Assembly (NCBI RefSeq): GCF_024713945.1
Contig: NC_134680.1
Coordinates: 749,001 to 813,000 of the forward strand
Length of the DNA: 64,000 nucleotides
Source: Dermatophagoides farinae
Taxonomy: Eukaryota > Arthropoda > Arachnida > Sarcoptiformes > Pyroglyphidae
Reading direction: 5' to 3'
Positions within the stretch are counted from its first letter, which is position 1. Each line of letters begins with the position of its first letter. Positions 35,001 to 46,759 of the stretch are shown here, piece by piece. A model generated the notes under the pieces. It searched no databases, was not told the origin of the DNA, and saw nothing but the letters and a program-made list of their open reading frames with translations. Position numbers and translations under genes: made by a program.

Positions 35001-35640
35001 TCATGACAATCGATAGTATCCCGATTTTTTTTTTGATTGTTTCATTAAACGACTGATAGTAATTTCTTTTTTTTCGCTGCGACTCCATCGTTTACCCGAT
35101 GAAAGCGGTTCAATTGTTTCATGATTTGATAATAGTTTCACACAACTATTATCCATCCATGTTATAGCCAAAATTTCATTTTTAATATCAAATTGGTAAT
35201 CATATGTTCCTCTTGATTTCTTTTTCATTTCTTTATCTTTTGTCAATGGGCACTTATTCATTCTATCGAATCGACATGTTCCTGTCGCTTTCACATTTAT
35301 ATCGTTTAGATATTTCATCAAAGAAAAACCAATGAAAAAACTATCAAAAAAAAAAAAAAAAATTTCATGTTCTGGTTGATCAAGAATCGAAACCATTTTC
35401 GCCACTACAGATGCGTCGAGACCTGTCACACCTGTTTCATTAGTATTCGTAGTTGATTTGTCTTAATAAACGTCCATTCTGTGTACAGTATCCGGTTTCG
35501 GAACAACAAATTGCCCATTGTTTAAAGGCAAATCAGATTGGCTTGACACAAATAAATTGCTTCAAATAGTGATGGCCAAAATAACGAACCATTTGTTCAT
35601 CTATAGCTAAAAATTGTGTATTTTTCCCAAAAACAATATT
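35001..35640 (-). mobile_element. piggyBac-type DNA transposon relic (transposase C-terminal half)
   Basis: Minus-strand translation at 35640-35430 gives FLAIDEQMVRYFGHH, LKQFI, KPIRFAFKQWAICCSETGYC, and at 35429-35001 FFFDSFFIGFSLMKYLND, ATGTCRFDRMNKCP, and EILAITWMDNSCVKLLSNHE. These match the piggyBac transposase DDE domain (ID-EQM, KPI+-GFK-W, the YFDN-F--F-L segment, ATGT-R-NR-, W-D---V---S). The reading shifts between frames at least once near 35570 and again at 35430-35470, and the T run at 35341-35363 interrupts the coding, so it is dead. No terminal repeats or TTAA target sites were recognised. Confidence 0.75.
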
Positions 35641-35829
35641 TGAATTTTTAAAAATAAGTTTTATTCTTAATATATTTGGATATGAATGAGTAAAAATGAA
35701 AAGAAAAAACAGACAAATTTTTTTTAAAACAACATTTTAAGACATAGATGATTTATATTACATGATCAAATAAAAATTGAAATCAGAAAAACAAATGAAT
35801 ATAAATAAACATCATCGTGATTCTAATAT

Positions 35830-36215
35830 TTTATTTTACTTATTTAATTGAATCCATGTGTTCAATAATTAATTTCACAGCAATTCGATCAGTCGTATCA
35901 TTCATACACATTGCTTTGTAATTGACCAGTTGAGCAAGCGATGTTTAGTTTACAAATATCTTCTTCCAGAAAAGGACATCTATAATCCTTCAATAATTCA
36001 TGAATATATTCGTATCGTGGATTTCTATTTAAAATAACCGTTCTTTTGATAGTTTTTGATTCTCCTATGGGTCATTGAATTTGATGTTGATTGCCACTTG
36101 AAGAACCACGATTTGCATTTGAAAAAGCATAGCCAGAAGTATCGATGACTCTTCTTTTCTTGGTCTAATTTGCGAAAGCAACGTCTATTATCAGACATTT
36201 TTTTTAACCTTTGTA
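35830..36215 (-). mobile_element. Degraded coding segment, probable part of same relic
   Basis: Minus frame from about 36060 reads KRTVILNRNPRYEYIHELLK, then DYRCPFLEEDICKLNIACST: protein-like with Cys, in a gene-poor stretch just upstream of the piggyBac transposase remains and on the same strand. I do not recognise the domain. Stops interrupt it on both sides. It may be the N-terminal part of that element or another repeat. Confidence 0.35.
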
Positions 36216-37081
36216 AATTTCTTTTGGTTTTATTATCAATCAAAAAAAAACGAGAAACAAGATATACGATTGCAAAATCGAAAACAAAATCAAAAAACAT
36301 GCATTTGATAAGAAAAGGGAAAAAAAAGAAAACGTTAATGAAATATCGATGTTGAAAAAAATATTTCACTCTAGAGTCCAAAACGGAACTGCAACGTTTT
36401 TTTCATCATCATCACTGTAGTAATAATAGAACAATCACTCACTCACATTCACACAAAAAACGCTCACACACAGACACCGTACTTATATGACGTACTCAAA
36501 AAAAAAACGAATCAACAGCAAACATATTGTAATAGTGAGTATATGATCATAAAAAAATATGATAATGAATCATTTACAAAATTGTTTTTCCAATCAACAT
36601 TAACAACAAATTCCACCATCAAAATAGTAATCCATCTGACATCATCAACGATCGAAATAAATGAGAAACAAAATAAAATCCAATACCATATTCTTGTAAC
36701 TATTGTGTGTTCTGGTGAAACGAAAAAACTTTCAATCATAAATAAATCCATTGAAGATGAAGTGATTATTATCCAAATATAATCATCATCATCATCATTG
36801 GTTCCATTGGAACACTATATATGTTACGATCCAAGGCAAATGATGATTTCCACATGCCAATAACGTATTGACATCCATAATTTTGATACCATAACTATCG
36901 TTGATAAGATCCAAGATTGTATTTGAATTATATTGATATTAAATTCCTTCCTAAAAGATAATAAAAACCGATTTATTTGTCAATAAAAAACAATCATTTA
37001 TATATATGTAGACAAAAAAATAAATAAATAAAAAAAATCAACTTTCGTATCAAATTTAACCATTTTCATTGGGAATTATCT
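36216..37081. other. Gene-poor spacer
   Basis: Overlapping ORFs on opposite strands at 36512-36782 have ordinary A/T-rich composition and no recognised domain. CA-type word near 36440-36475. Nothing supportable. Confidence 0.4.
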
Positions 37082-37310
37082 ACTATATTATGAGGCTAAG
37101 GATGTCTCGGTAAACTGCGGCGAAGCTGAGCCGGCCATTCCTGCTTATTTTCAGTACAAACATAACTATTTAGTATGAGCTACTCAGTGTGTATTCTTAA
37201 TCGAAGATTATTCGATGATTCAAATTGTTGTTGTTGGTGGTAATGGTGACTTGATTCTTCATCGTGAAGTTCCATGATGGTGTTACAGACTATTTACCAG
37301 ATGATCAAGG

Positions 37311-37455
37311 ATTGATACCTTTGGCTGGGTACCAAGCAGGGGGCGGCGCAGCCGCCACACCTGCGGGTATCCAGTTATATTGACCATCAAGGAGTCAGCC
37401 CCGCAGGGCCAGACCAGGACAGGCGCGAAGCGCCTGTTCTCGGGCTGGTATCAAT
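37311..37455. repeat. GC-rich multi-hairpin foldback
   Basis: Bounded by ATTGATACC (37311-37319) and GGTATCAAT (37447-37455). Inside, CTGGGTACC (37325-37333) pairs with GGTATCCAG (37366-37374), enclosing GCAGG/CCTGC and GGCGGC-GCA-GCCGCC (37342-37356). A second arm is ACAGGCGC-GAA-GCGCCTGT (37419-37437). A smaller GCCC-CGCA-GGGC lies at 37398-37409. Stems are capped by short GCA and GAA loops. The composition is wholly unlike the surrounding A/T-rich DNA. No coding frame is apparent. Confidence 0.8.
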
Positions 37456-37734
37456 ATAATCATCATTGTTGGTAAGTGATATCATCATTTATTATTAATG
37501 TCTGGAACCATCCTATTGATTGATTATTTTGTTCGTTGAATTTTTGATGGTGGTTCAAAAAATGTCTGCTCTTGTTCTTGATGTTGTTGTAGTGATGGTG
37601 GTTGATCGTCATTGACGTTTGATGCTGATGTTGAAATAACAGTAAATCCACTATCGATTTCATTAAAAAAAGAAATTCTTTGCCCAATCTCTTTTTCTTT
37701 CAATTTACGGGCTTCTTCAATGATCATTTTTGAT

Positions 37735-38345
37735 AATTCGGCAATTGTTATGGTACAATGTATTGTTGAAAGATAAATTCGTGCTTTATTTGGATATTAA
37801 ATCTTCCGATGTCATCAACGCAATTTCGATATCTTTCGGTTTCACTAAGCTGTTTTCACCAGGAATATATACAATTTTACATTCATTTCGATTTAAATTA
37901 TCTAGAACATATTCTCTTCTTATATCTATATGTTTAAAATGTCTTTGTGGACCGTCTTTAAAAATCTTCATTGTGGATTGATTATCAGTTTTAATAATAA
38001 AACATGGTCTTTTAGACTCTATATCATTGATTATTCTGCTTATCCATAAATATTCAGCCATACCTAAAGATATGGCACATAATATTCAGCTTCAGCTGTT
38101 GAAATTGCTATTGATTTTTGTTTTTTACTCATCCAACCAATTGTTGATCCATAGTATTTAATTAAAACACCACTAATTGATTTTCTTCCAGGTGTTGTTC
38201 CAAAATGCTTGGTATCCAGCCAAAGGTATGAATCCTTGAGGTCAATATTGCTGGTTACCCGAAGGTGAGGACCCACAGGTTCCTCAATTTCCTGAACAAA
38301 AATCTTCAGATTATTAGGATTATGTGAATTATTTGTCACTACTTA
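37735..38345 (-). mobile_element. copia/Ty1-type LTR retrotransposon fragment (pol, RNase H end)
   Basis: A broken fossil. Only the C-terminal part of pol is present: a segment with the GYSDADW-to-RNase H features (SISGVLIKYYGSTIGW, KQKSIAISTAEAEYY) followed by the TDNQS...KHIDIR portion typical of copia RNase H. The coding is interrupted at about one or two places. No gag, integrase, LTRs or target-site repeats were recognised, so it is a truncated and probably old copy. It lies inside the block bounded by inverted repeats at 37094-39544. Confidence 0.8.
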
Positions 38346-39437
38346 ATACCGAGAAGAAAATTGGGCGAGAATAATGCCATTGTGAAATCATTGCATGCCA
38401 TCCAAAGATGCGAGATCTTTTCGGCCAATTGCTGCAGCAAGAAATTTCGCAATCGCGAATTATTATATCAACATATCGTTGCTGTTCATCCGAATTTCTA
38501 TGTCGACGACAGTATTCCTAAGAATGGATCATCCGAAAAAAATCACGATCAACACCATCATGTTTAGCGTCGAAAGTAAATCAAAAAGCCAAATCAACTG
38601 AATGTATGGAGAAAAAAATCATCACCAATGTGTTCAACGCTTGGCATTGATAATCATGAAACAAACTTACCAAACAATGAGTAGATCATAGATCACCGGA
38701 ATAAAAACACAAAAAAAAATCATTCCAATGAATGCAGTCTTCAGGCAAGATTTCATCATCAAATACACACTCACACAGGCACACAAAATGAAAATCACGT
38801 TTGTCACATGTATTGTTCTATTGAATGATTGCACCATCTATTGGATTCAAAAACTGCGGCACCGTGTGCTGATCAGCTAGATTTGACTCTCCCGTTTTTT
38901 TTTCAGTATATGGTTGAACTTTACTGCTAATGCATGTGTATGATGATTTCTGTGACTAAGCGTCATTTTTTTTCTGTCTGTTTCATCATCATCATCATCA
39001 TTGAATTTAAAACTTATGCATAAATAAATTTTTATCAATTTCGAAAACACGTGCTTTTTACAATATACAATTTCCGTTTTAGCTGTGAGATGACTGATGC
39101 ATGCATGTTGATGATGATGATTATTGTTCAGAAGATTTTGAATATGATGAAGACAATTATGATTCACCAGATATTTGTTATTTTACAACTAAAATCATAA
39201 AGCTTGCAATTTTAAATCATGTATAAAAAGAAAATTCTCAACTCTACTATATAGCAAATGGTCATTACCTAAAAAAAAATTGGATGGTCTTCCCCGACAA
39301 CATTTGCAGCTTCATTGGTATTTTTTTTTTTTTTTTAATTACCAATAACATTTGTTTTCAAATCAACAATTCATGAAATCGGAATACATGATTCAATATC
39401 ATGCAAATCATAACTCCGATCAAAAAATAATAAAAAT
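38346..39437. other. Non-coding stretch inside inverted-repeat block
   Basis: A short frame at 38361-38567 (CSKKFRNRELLYQHIVAVHP) resembles the back half of a C2H2 finger but lacks the proper first Cys pair and any gene context. The rest is A/T-rich simple sequence with no supported gene. Confidence 0.35.
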
Positions 39438-39621
39438 AATAATTGTAATATATATAAATGTTTCATTATCAAATTTTAATCATCAATCAATGGACAAATG
39501 AATGAATTCGCTCAGCTTCGCCGCAGTTTACACACATCCTTAGCGTCATAGTATAATTGTAATATATATAAATGTTTCATTATCAAATTTTAATCATCAA
39601 TCAATGGACAAATGAATGAAT
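39438..39621. repeat. 72-base direct repeats flanking the right GC-rich arm
   Basis: The segment beginning ATAATTGTAATATATATAAA and ending AATGAATGAATTCG occurs at about 39438-39510 and again at about 39550-39622. Between the copies lie only about 40 bases: the right GC-rich arm CTCAGCTTCGCCGCAGTTTA...CTTAGCGTCATAGT. So the short GC-rich sequence sits between long direct repeats of its flank. Confidence 0.85.
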
Positions 39622-39786
39622 TCGAAATTTCATAATCATTTCATTTAGAATTTAATAAAATGATGTTCAAAAAAGAATTTTTATTTTAACAAAATTATTA
39701 TTGCAATTTGATTAATTCAAATGTTCAGTTCATTAGTATATTGATTATTCAGTGTTATGTGAACCAGTGTGTGTGTGATACTGGAT

Positions 39787-41278
39787 TCAAAGTCCAGATT
39801 CACGATCACGTGCTAATATTGTTTCAGTTGAAATTTCACCACCACCACCACCACCACCACCATCTGCATTAGCAATAATTTGACTAGTTCTTTCATTGCT
39901 ACTAGCCGAATGTTGATCAATAATAATAGGACCATCACCATTATCATTATGCATTTTATGTTGTTGATGTTGATTGTTATTATGATACATAATCATTAAT
40001 GAACGTGTACGATATAGATCGGAAATGAAAAATGCACCAAATGTGGCCATCAATGATCCTTGTAATAGACCAATTAAAACATCACTCCAATGATGTTTAT
40101 AATCAGAAATACGGCTAAATCCCGTATATAACATAAGACAAATAAGTAGATATTGATATAATGGTTTCACAAGACCTAAATTTTGCCATCGAATTCGAAA
40201 TTGTATGTAATACTATATAGAACCAATGAAAAAAAACAACAACAACAAAAATTAAATTGATTTCCAATTCATAACAATCAATTTCATATACATACAACTA
40301 GATATATCAATGTAACGGCAGCAAATGATGAATGTCCAGACATGAATGATAAACGTGAATCCTTAAGTCTATAAAAATCATTTTGATTTTTTGTACAAAC
40401 AAAATCCATTACATAAACTTCGGGAGTAGAACAAGTAGAAAAACGATCATAAACCATTCCTTTATCATCTTTTGGTCGGCAAACATCAAGAAAATGTGGC
40501 CTAAGACGGCCAATACTATATTTAGCAATATCGGTAATTAATTGTGATCCTAAAAATGTGAATATAAACGGAATTATGTGCAGATATAATTGCCAAAAAT
40601 AATTTTTAAGAAAAAATCTTGATGATAAATCAAAACCGGACATTAATCGACGATAAATTAGAAATTCATTAATACAGATCTATATTGAAAAAAAAGAATG
40701 AATGATTGATTGATTGATTCTTTAAAGAAAAACACAAATTACCGTTACAGTTGGTATCATGATTGAATAAAAGAATAATAAATTACTGGAAATTGTGCTT
40801 TCCAAATATGGATAACGTATACTATCATCATCACAATAGAATCCACGTTTAAATGGTTTGCCCAGTTTATACAGAAGAATTATCGGTGTTATTACTGTGT
40901 GGTGGAAAATGTAAGAAACGAAAACAAAAAAAAATTTGAATTTCAATATGGAAAAAAATAACAATACATACTCAATATTAATACAAATGAATCAATCAAT
41001 ATTTTCAACAATAGACGAGATTGATTTGGAATGGCTGCAATTCTTGGTAGATACATTTGTTGCATTATTCTTCTATTAATATGATGATGATGATTCTTTT
41101 TTTCTTTATTATTATTTATCAATTCAATATCGATACCGTTATTATTGATAGCTGCAGCAATTGAATCGTCAATAGTAGTATTATTAGTGTTCGTCGTGGT
41201 TGTATCGATTGTTTGATTTTCAATGTTTATTTGTTGATGATGACTTTGATTTAATGTTTCTGGTTGCTGTACATTCAT
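39787..41278 (-). CDS. Lipid phosphate phosphatase (PAP2, Wunen/LPP type)
   Basis: Complement of join(39787..40212, 40296..40679, 40743..40894, 40972..41278), 422 residues; four exons, all GT-AG and in phase. It dephosphorylates extracellular lipid phosphates (phosphatidate, LPA, S1P). The three catalytic motifs are visible: KYSIGRLRPHFLDVC (C1), SFMSGHSSFAAV (C2) and SRISDYKHHWSDVL (C3). Six membrane spans fit. The first exon has a 70-residue Asn/Thr/His-rich cytosolic head before SRLLLKILIDSFVLIL. The C-terminal tail is low-complexity with nine Gly. In flies the Wunen proteins guide germ cells; the same role here is only inference. Confidence 0.93.
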
Positions 41279-43023
41279 AGCTTAATCATCATCATCATCA
41301 TTCTATTGTAATTTGATTGTATGACATGAAAGATAATAAAATAAAAAAAATGATGATTAACATGAAAAAAACAAGAGAAAAACAGAAAAAAAAATTTTTG
41401 ATAATCCACACCATAAATGGCATTTCATTGAAATTTTTTTTTTGTTTCGTGTGTGTGTGTGGATAAATCACTCACTAACATTCAAATCGAATGTTAACAT
41501 GATCACAACACATTGACATACATCATTGTCGACTTGTTACATTTTTTTAAAACAATTTACTGATAATTGATGATTGGATATATTTCAATCAATCAATTGA
41601 TTTAGAAGAAAAAAAATTTTTTTTTCCTGATTAAAAAAATCAAAATCAATCAACGATAATAATGTAAACAAATGTAAAAAAAAAATTCACAAATGACGTA
41701 CGGATATATTTTTTTTTTGTTGAAAACTCAATAAATTTGACCACAACACAACACAATGATTTATAATTTGTAAATAAAAGTTCAATGATCAGTGATGATA
41801 AAAAAAAAAATAGAATCATAATCATTTCATTTCAGGTTTAAAAATGAAATGGATCTTGATTTCTACATTACACGATTCATCATCATCATCATTGACGATG
41901 TTGTTGTTGTTGAAATAGGATTCGAATTCGAATTCGAATTCAATTGGATTCAAACTAAAACCCAAACAAGTTTTTATCTTTGTCCGCGCCTAAATCATTT
42001 TGTTGAACCAGTTATTTATTTATATTATTTTATGATCAAATTGTCTCTCTCTTTCTCTACAACTCCATCTATACGTTTTTTATTTCTCTCACTGTCAATG
42101 TAATGTATACACACACACACACGCACATTATGATTTTTGATTGTGTTAAACACAAACACAAAGCAGAGGTGGTGAAATCAAAGAGAGAGAGAGAGAGAGA
42201 CAAGACAAAAAGATTACAATAACACATTTCGATTGACGTAACAGAAAAATCAAGAAACAAATAGGATTTATTATCATTCAACCATTATGTATGAATGAAT
42301 GATTGAATTGAAAAAAACAACATTAACCGGTTGGTTGATTGGATTGAATGCATACAAAAAAAAAATAATTTTGAGGTCAAAGTTGATTTTTTGAAAAAAC
42401 AATGTCGACCATCTCTCATTATATTAATTGTGTATAACACACATCAACATCATCACATGATCGAAGCCAAAAAAAAACCGGAATAATTATCGATGATCCG
42501 TATAGAAACGTTTGTTTGTTTTTTTCTCGATTACAACTTACAGATTACAACCAAAAACAACAACAATCACAAAAACAAATTTTTTTCTACTAATGAATCA
42601 AAGGAAGAAAAAAAAGACAAAAAAAATTTGTCAATAAACTCATCATTATGTATCGATGATGATGATGACAAGGTGATAACAAAGTTTTTTTTTCTATCCT
42701 TACAAAACAAAAATTACCAAATAGGTAAAAATAGCCACTGAGAGAGAAAACAAAAAACGTCAAGTGTAACATAGAAGTTGAAATCAAATGGAAAAAAATG
42801 TGTAGATTTTCCCACCATCATCATCATCATTAATTGATTGTTTTTTGATTGCTTTTTGATTGGCAATTATCCCATGATAATGTTAATGATGATGATGACG
42901 ATGTCAAGGATTATTTGTTTGTTCACTAAATGATCGTTTGGTTGGCAAAAAACAAAAAAAAAGAAAAAGAAAATTTGATTGATTGATTAATCGAATTCAA
43001 ATGATCCTAAAAGAAACGACAAT
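41279..43023. other. Divergent promoter interval
   Basis: Between the phosphatase (-) and the class B GPCR (+). Contains a GAATTCGAATTC run (41931-41942), CA run (42108-42124) and GAGAGA (42183-42202). The frame at 41849-42103 is not protein-like. Confidence 0.45.
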
Positions 43024-45093
43024 ATGAAACGACAACAATTATTATTATCATCATCATCATTGTTGTTATTATTCACTATGATGACCATTCAATGGTCAAA
43101 TAGTGGCCAAACAATAACAGTGTCAGCATCAGCATCAGCATCAGTTTCATGGAAACCAAAATCTTATTGCCATAGTCCAGCCAATATATTGTTCGATAAT
43201 ATTGATGAATTTACAAATGCAATGTGTACATATTGTCTATATACAATGTATACAAAAACGGCCAATTTTGTTTGGCGTGATGGCTATAAATTTGATCGTT
43301 TAAAATTTATTGATCATTCACATACGACAAATGTTTTGGTCATCATGGAAAATTCATCATATGCTTATTATTATGAAATAGATTTAAAACATTTACAACA
43401 ACAAAGATTGAATGGATTATTCCGTGAAGATCCAATTTTACAGGATTTTTCCAATGAATATTATATGGTAATGTACAGTATTATTATGGATAATTTGATC
43501 AAATTTGAACACTTTTTTTTCCATTTAGGATAAATTTTTAAAATGTTGTCAAGATTCACATGATTGTTGTGAACAAATGATCAATCGATCTGTTGACAAT
43601 GACGACGACAACGACAATAATGATGATCATCATTGTCCAATGATTTGGGATGGTTGGACATGTTGGATGTCAGCCGAACCAGATTCAATGAGTAAAACTA
43701 AATGTCCTGATATGTCATTGATGGCATTCCATTATGATGACGATGATGATAATGAAATACCATTAGCTATTCGGTCGAATGCTGTGAAAAAATGTCAATC
43801 AAATGGTACTTGGATACAGCATACTGATTATAGAGATTGTAGCATATTGGCAAAAGATGTTCGTCAATCAGTGGTAAAAACAAGAATCATATTACAATCA
43901 ATATCGATCATTTTATCCATTGGTGCCGTAACTATTTTCATTTATCTACGTTTATATGTAAAATTTTACATACAATTATTATTGAATTTTTTCACATCAA
44001 TTATTCTGTCCACTATGATGGCATTATTGTACGATATTTATGTCACCAAAGGTCATTTACAATTTTCTGACAATGTTATTTTACAAAAGCAAGTGAAATT
44101 GTTTTGGAATTTTTTTTGTTTTGTTTTGTTCTTTTTCTTTTTGAAAACTTTTTATTGATTTTTTTTCTTTCATTCATTTCATGACAGCCAAAAATATTGT
44201 CGTACATTCACATTCCTGTATAAAGAAACACGTATGATGAACTATTCATGGATGTTGATTGAAGGCATTTTTCTTCATAATAGTGCCGTGTTTGCATTTC
44301 ATTGTAAAAAAATGTCCGAATGGCGACGAACAATTTATATATTTGGCTGGTTTGTGCCCAATATTATTATGGCCATTTATGGTGTTATACGGTTAAAACA
44401 TTCCGATAGTATGGATCGTTGTTGGACCGATACGATTGGAACATTGGAATGGACTTTTATGTTTTTTCCATATTTTTGTTTTTTTGTAAGTGTTTTTTTT
44501 TTGCTCTTCTTCTCATTCCAAAATCGAATCGAATGATTTTTAATGTTTTTTTTCTCTCTCTCTATTTCTTCTCACACAGTTCAACTTGTTGCTATATTGT
44601 AATTTGATTCGTTTCATTTTAATTAAAACAGTATTCATTAATAATGGCCATACTAAAGAATTCACCTGGATAAAATTGGCCACAATTTTAATGCCAATTT
44701 TTGGCATTCAATATACAATATATATGGTTACAATTGATCCAACAGCTACTACCAGTTTATTTTTATTGGCCATATTTCGTATTCAGAATATTGTTGAATC
44801 ATTACAAGGTACAATTGTGACCATTATTCTTTGTTTTTTAAATAAAGATGTAAGTATCAATCAATCACACACGCATGACTATCGATATTTGAATTGAAAT
44901 TTTGTTTGTTTGTTTTTTTTCTTTCACACACACACACACACACACACAGGTTTACAGAACAATACGAAAATCCATTGTAAAAAGTTATGGTCGTCGTAAA
45001 AGTAATCTATTACATTCGGCATTATCCACACAGATTACAATGACTGATTCATCGAAACAATATCATCGATCAGAATCGACTATTAAACGATGA
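43024..45093 (+). CDS. Class B (secretin-family) peptide GPCR
   Basis: Join(43024..43467, 43529..44088, 44188..44485, 44580..44849, 44950..45093), 571 residues. Signal peptide MKRQQLLLSSSSLLLLF. The ectodomain has an extra Cys-containing region (residues 45-150), then KFLKCCQDSHDCC and the hormone-receptor core CPMIWDGWTCW, CPDMS, KKCQSNGTW. Seven membrane spans follow, with KYCRTFTFLYKETRMMNYSWMLIEG (TM3), CWTDTI (ECL2 Cys) and QGTIVTIILCFLNKDVYR (TM7-helix 8). This fits the calcitonin/DH31/CRF-like group; I cannot name the ligand. A poly-Asp insert sits within the core. The second intron uses GCAAGT as donor (44089); only this phase joins VILQ(N) to QKYCRTF. Confidence 0.88.
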
Positions 45094-45178
45094 TAATGAT
45101 TTATTGATTTCATTTCATTTGTTTGTTTGTTTGTCATTTTTTTAAAATTAAATAAAAAAAAAACATTTACATTTCTAA

Positions 45179-46386
45179 TCAATTGGAATCAAATTTTTTC
45201 ATTGCCCGATTCAAATGTTCGTTTAGTTGACCAATTTTTTCCCTTGCATTCATGTTTGATTGGCCCATCATATTCTGTGTGAGAACCTGTTTGGAAAAAA
45301 AATATTTCGAAATGAAAATCAAAATCTAAATTTGAACACACACACACATACACTTTGAATGACAAATACGTGTTTCAAAATGTTCAATAATAGCGCTTGA
45401 TGATGGAATTTTTGTTTTTCGGCGATATCGTCACCAAAGGTGGAAAAAAATCAATCAATCAATCATTTGATTCAATCAAACAAAAATTGAATTGAATTGT
45501 AATAATACATACTCATTAACATTGGTGTAGTGAGTAAAGTAAGAAAAACCGATGGTAAACTTGCCATTATTGAATCAGGCCATGATGATTTTCTACCGGT
45601 TTTAAATGTATGTACAAATACTGTGTTGTTGAATGAGAGAAAAAGAAGAAAAAAAAACAAAACAGAACAACAAAATTAGTGGAAACAAAAAATGAAGATT
45701 TTTCATCTTTTGCCATTTTCATTTATACTTGGATAAGGATTAGTCGGTGTAGTTGATGATTGTGGATGTGAATGATGATCATGATCATGATGAGTACGAA
45801 ATAATCGGCTTGTTGTTGTAGTAGGATCCAAGACATTTTTATTTCCTAGATCATCTTCTTCAGTTTTATATTGAAAACAAAAATGAATGGAATGTAAATT
45901 TTTTTTTCCTGGTTTAGGTTAATAAAACTGACCATTATCATACTGATGATGATGATTATCATCCATAATCGGTTCATCATCAATATTTGTTGTTATATCA
46001 TTTAATGAAAGAAAATCTTTTAAATCTCGTTTATTATTATTGCTACTACTGATTGCTGCCGGTGATGATATAATTTGATGGCCATGATGATGTTGATAAT
46101 AGCCATCATTATTATCATTATTCATTGAAAATGGATGACTACCATTATGATCATCATTATAAGATGATGATGATGATTGATAACGATGATGCGGCGGTGG
46201 CGAAGGCGGCTGATGATGATGATGATTATGATGATGATGATGATGATGAGGATGAGGATGATGGCTATTAATTTGATATAATTGTCTTATATTATCATTA
46301 TTCATCTGTGGAAAACATTGATGATGATGATGACCAATTTTAATTACTAAAATCAATATCAATAGATAAAGTTTTTTGTCAAACAT
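45179..46386 (-). CDS. His/Asn-rich secreted or membrane protein, tandem paralogue B
   Basis: Complement of join(45179..45286, 45352..45395, 45513..45620, 45729..45857, 45933..46386), 280 residues; all junctions in phase (1,1,1,0). Signal peptide MFDKKLYLLILILVIKIG, then a His/Pro/Asn/Ser-rich stretch (poly-His 40-60). A hydrophobic segment (SIMASLPSVFLTLLTTPMLM plus LLLNILKHVFVIQ) precedes a short helical tail (NAREKIGQLNEHLNRAMKKF). No domain recognised. The exon plan, including a 44-base fourth exon in the same phase, matches the neighbouring gene at 46760-47893, so the two are likely a tandem duplication. The second exon's acceptor is a NAGNAG (45854-45860). Role unknown; poly-His could bind metal. 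Confidence 0.65.
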
Positions 46387-46759
46387 TTTTACGTATTTTC
46401 ACCCAATGGATACAAGAAACAAGATTCATGAGTTTGTTTAGTTTGGTTTTTACAATAATCAATAATTTTCATGTTTCAAAACGATTTTTATATGAAAATC
46501 ATCTACAAACGAAACATCATGGTTCATGATCACCATCATAATCATGTAACCTAAATGATTTTATCAGTTTTTTTTTGTTGTTGTTGTTGTTTTTAATGAT
46601 AGAAATAAGATTTTTACAAAATGATAATTTTAATGATTTCAAAATAAAAAGCGAAAATTTATCAAAAAATTTTTTTATTCTTCTTCTTCTTCTTTACCCC
46701 AAATAATTCTGTTTGGGGGAAACGGGTGGTGCTGATGCTGCCATACATGATTTTGACCG
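46387..46759. other. Intergenic between tandem paralogues
   Basis: 373 bases: the promoter of paralogue B and the 3' flank of paralogue A, both on the minus strand. A TTG run lies at 46577-46592. No gene. Confidence 0.5.

Larger units (their letters stand above)
37094..39544. mobile_element. Composite block bounded by about 35-base inverted repeats
   Basis: Left arm 37094-37131 contains GCTAAGGATGT and TAAACTGCGGCGAAGCTGAGC. Right arm 39510-39544 is its inverse, GCTCAGCTTCGCCGCAGTTTA and ACATCCTTAGC, with a 4-5 base difference in the middle; weaker similarity extends outward (TATTATGAG versus CGTCATAGTA). The block is 2.45 kb and encloses the GC-rich foldback, copia-type fragment and unassigned ORFs. 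No transposase of its own was found. It may be a non-autonomous element or two solo copies of a short GC-rich repeat in opposite orientation. Confidence 0.5.

Noticed and set aside
36512-36782. Opposed open frames on both strands
   Set aside because: Ordinary A/T-rich composition, no domain, no splice context; each is probably chance.
37463-37727. Minus frame with EEARKLKEKEIGQRI
   Set aside because: Protein-like for a few lines, but I could not link it to the copia-type fragment or to any family; left unassigned.
38361-38567. Possible C2H2 zinc-finger ORF
   Set aside because: Only the second Cys and both His fit, the first Cys pair spacing is wrong, and no neighbouring exon or further finger was found.
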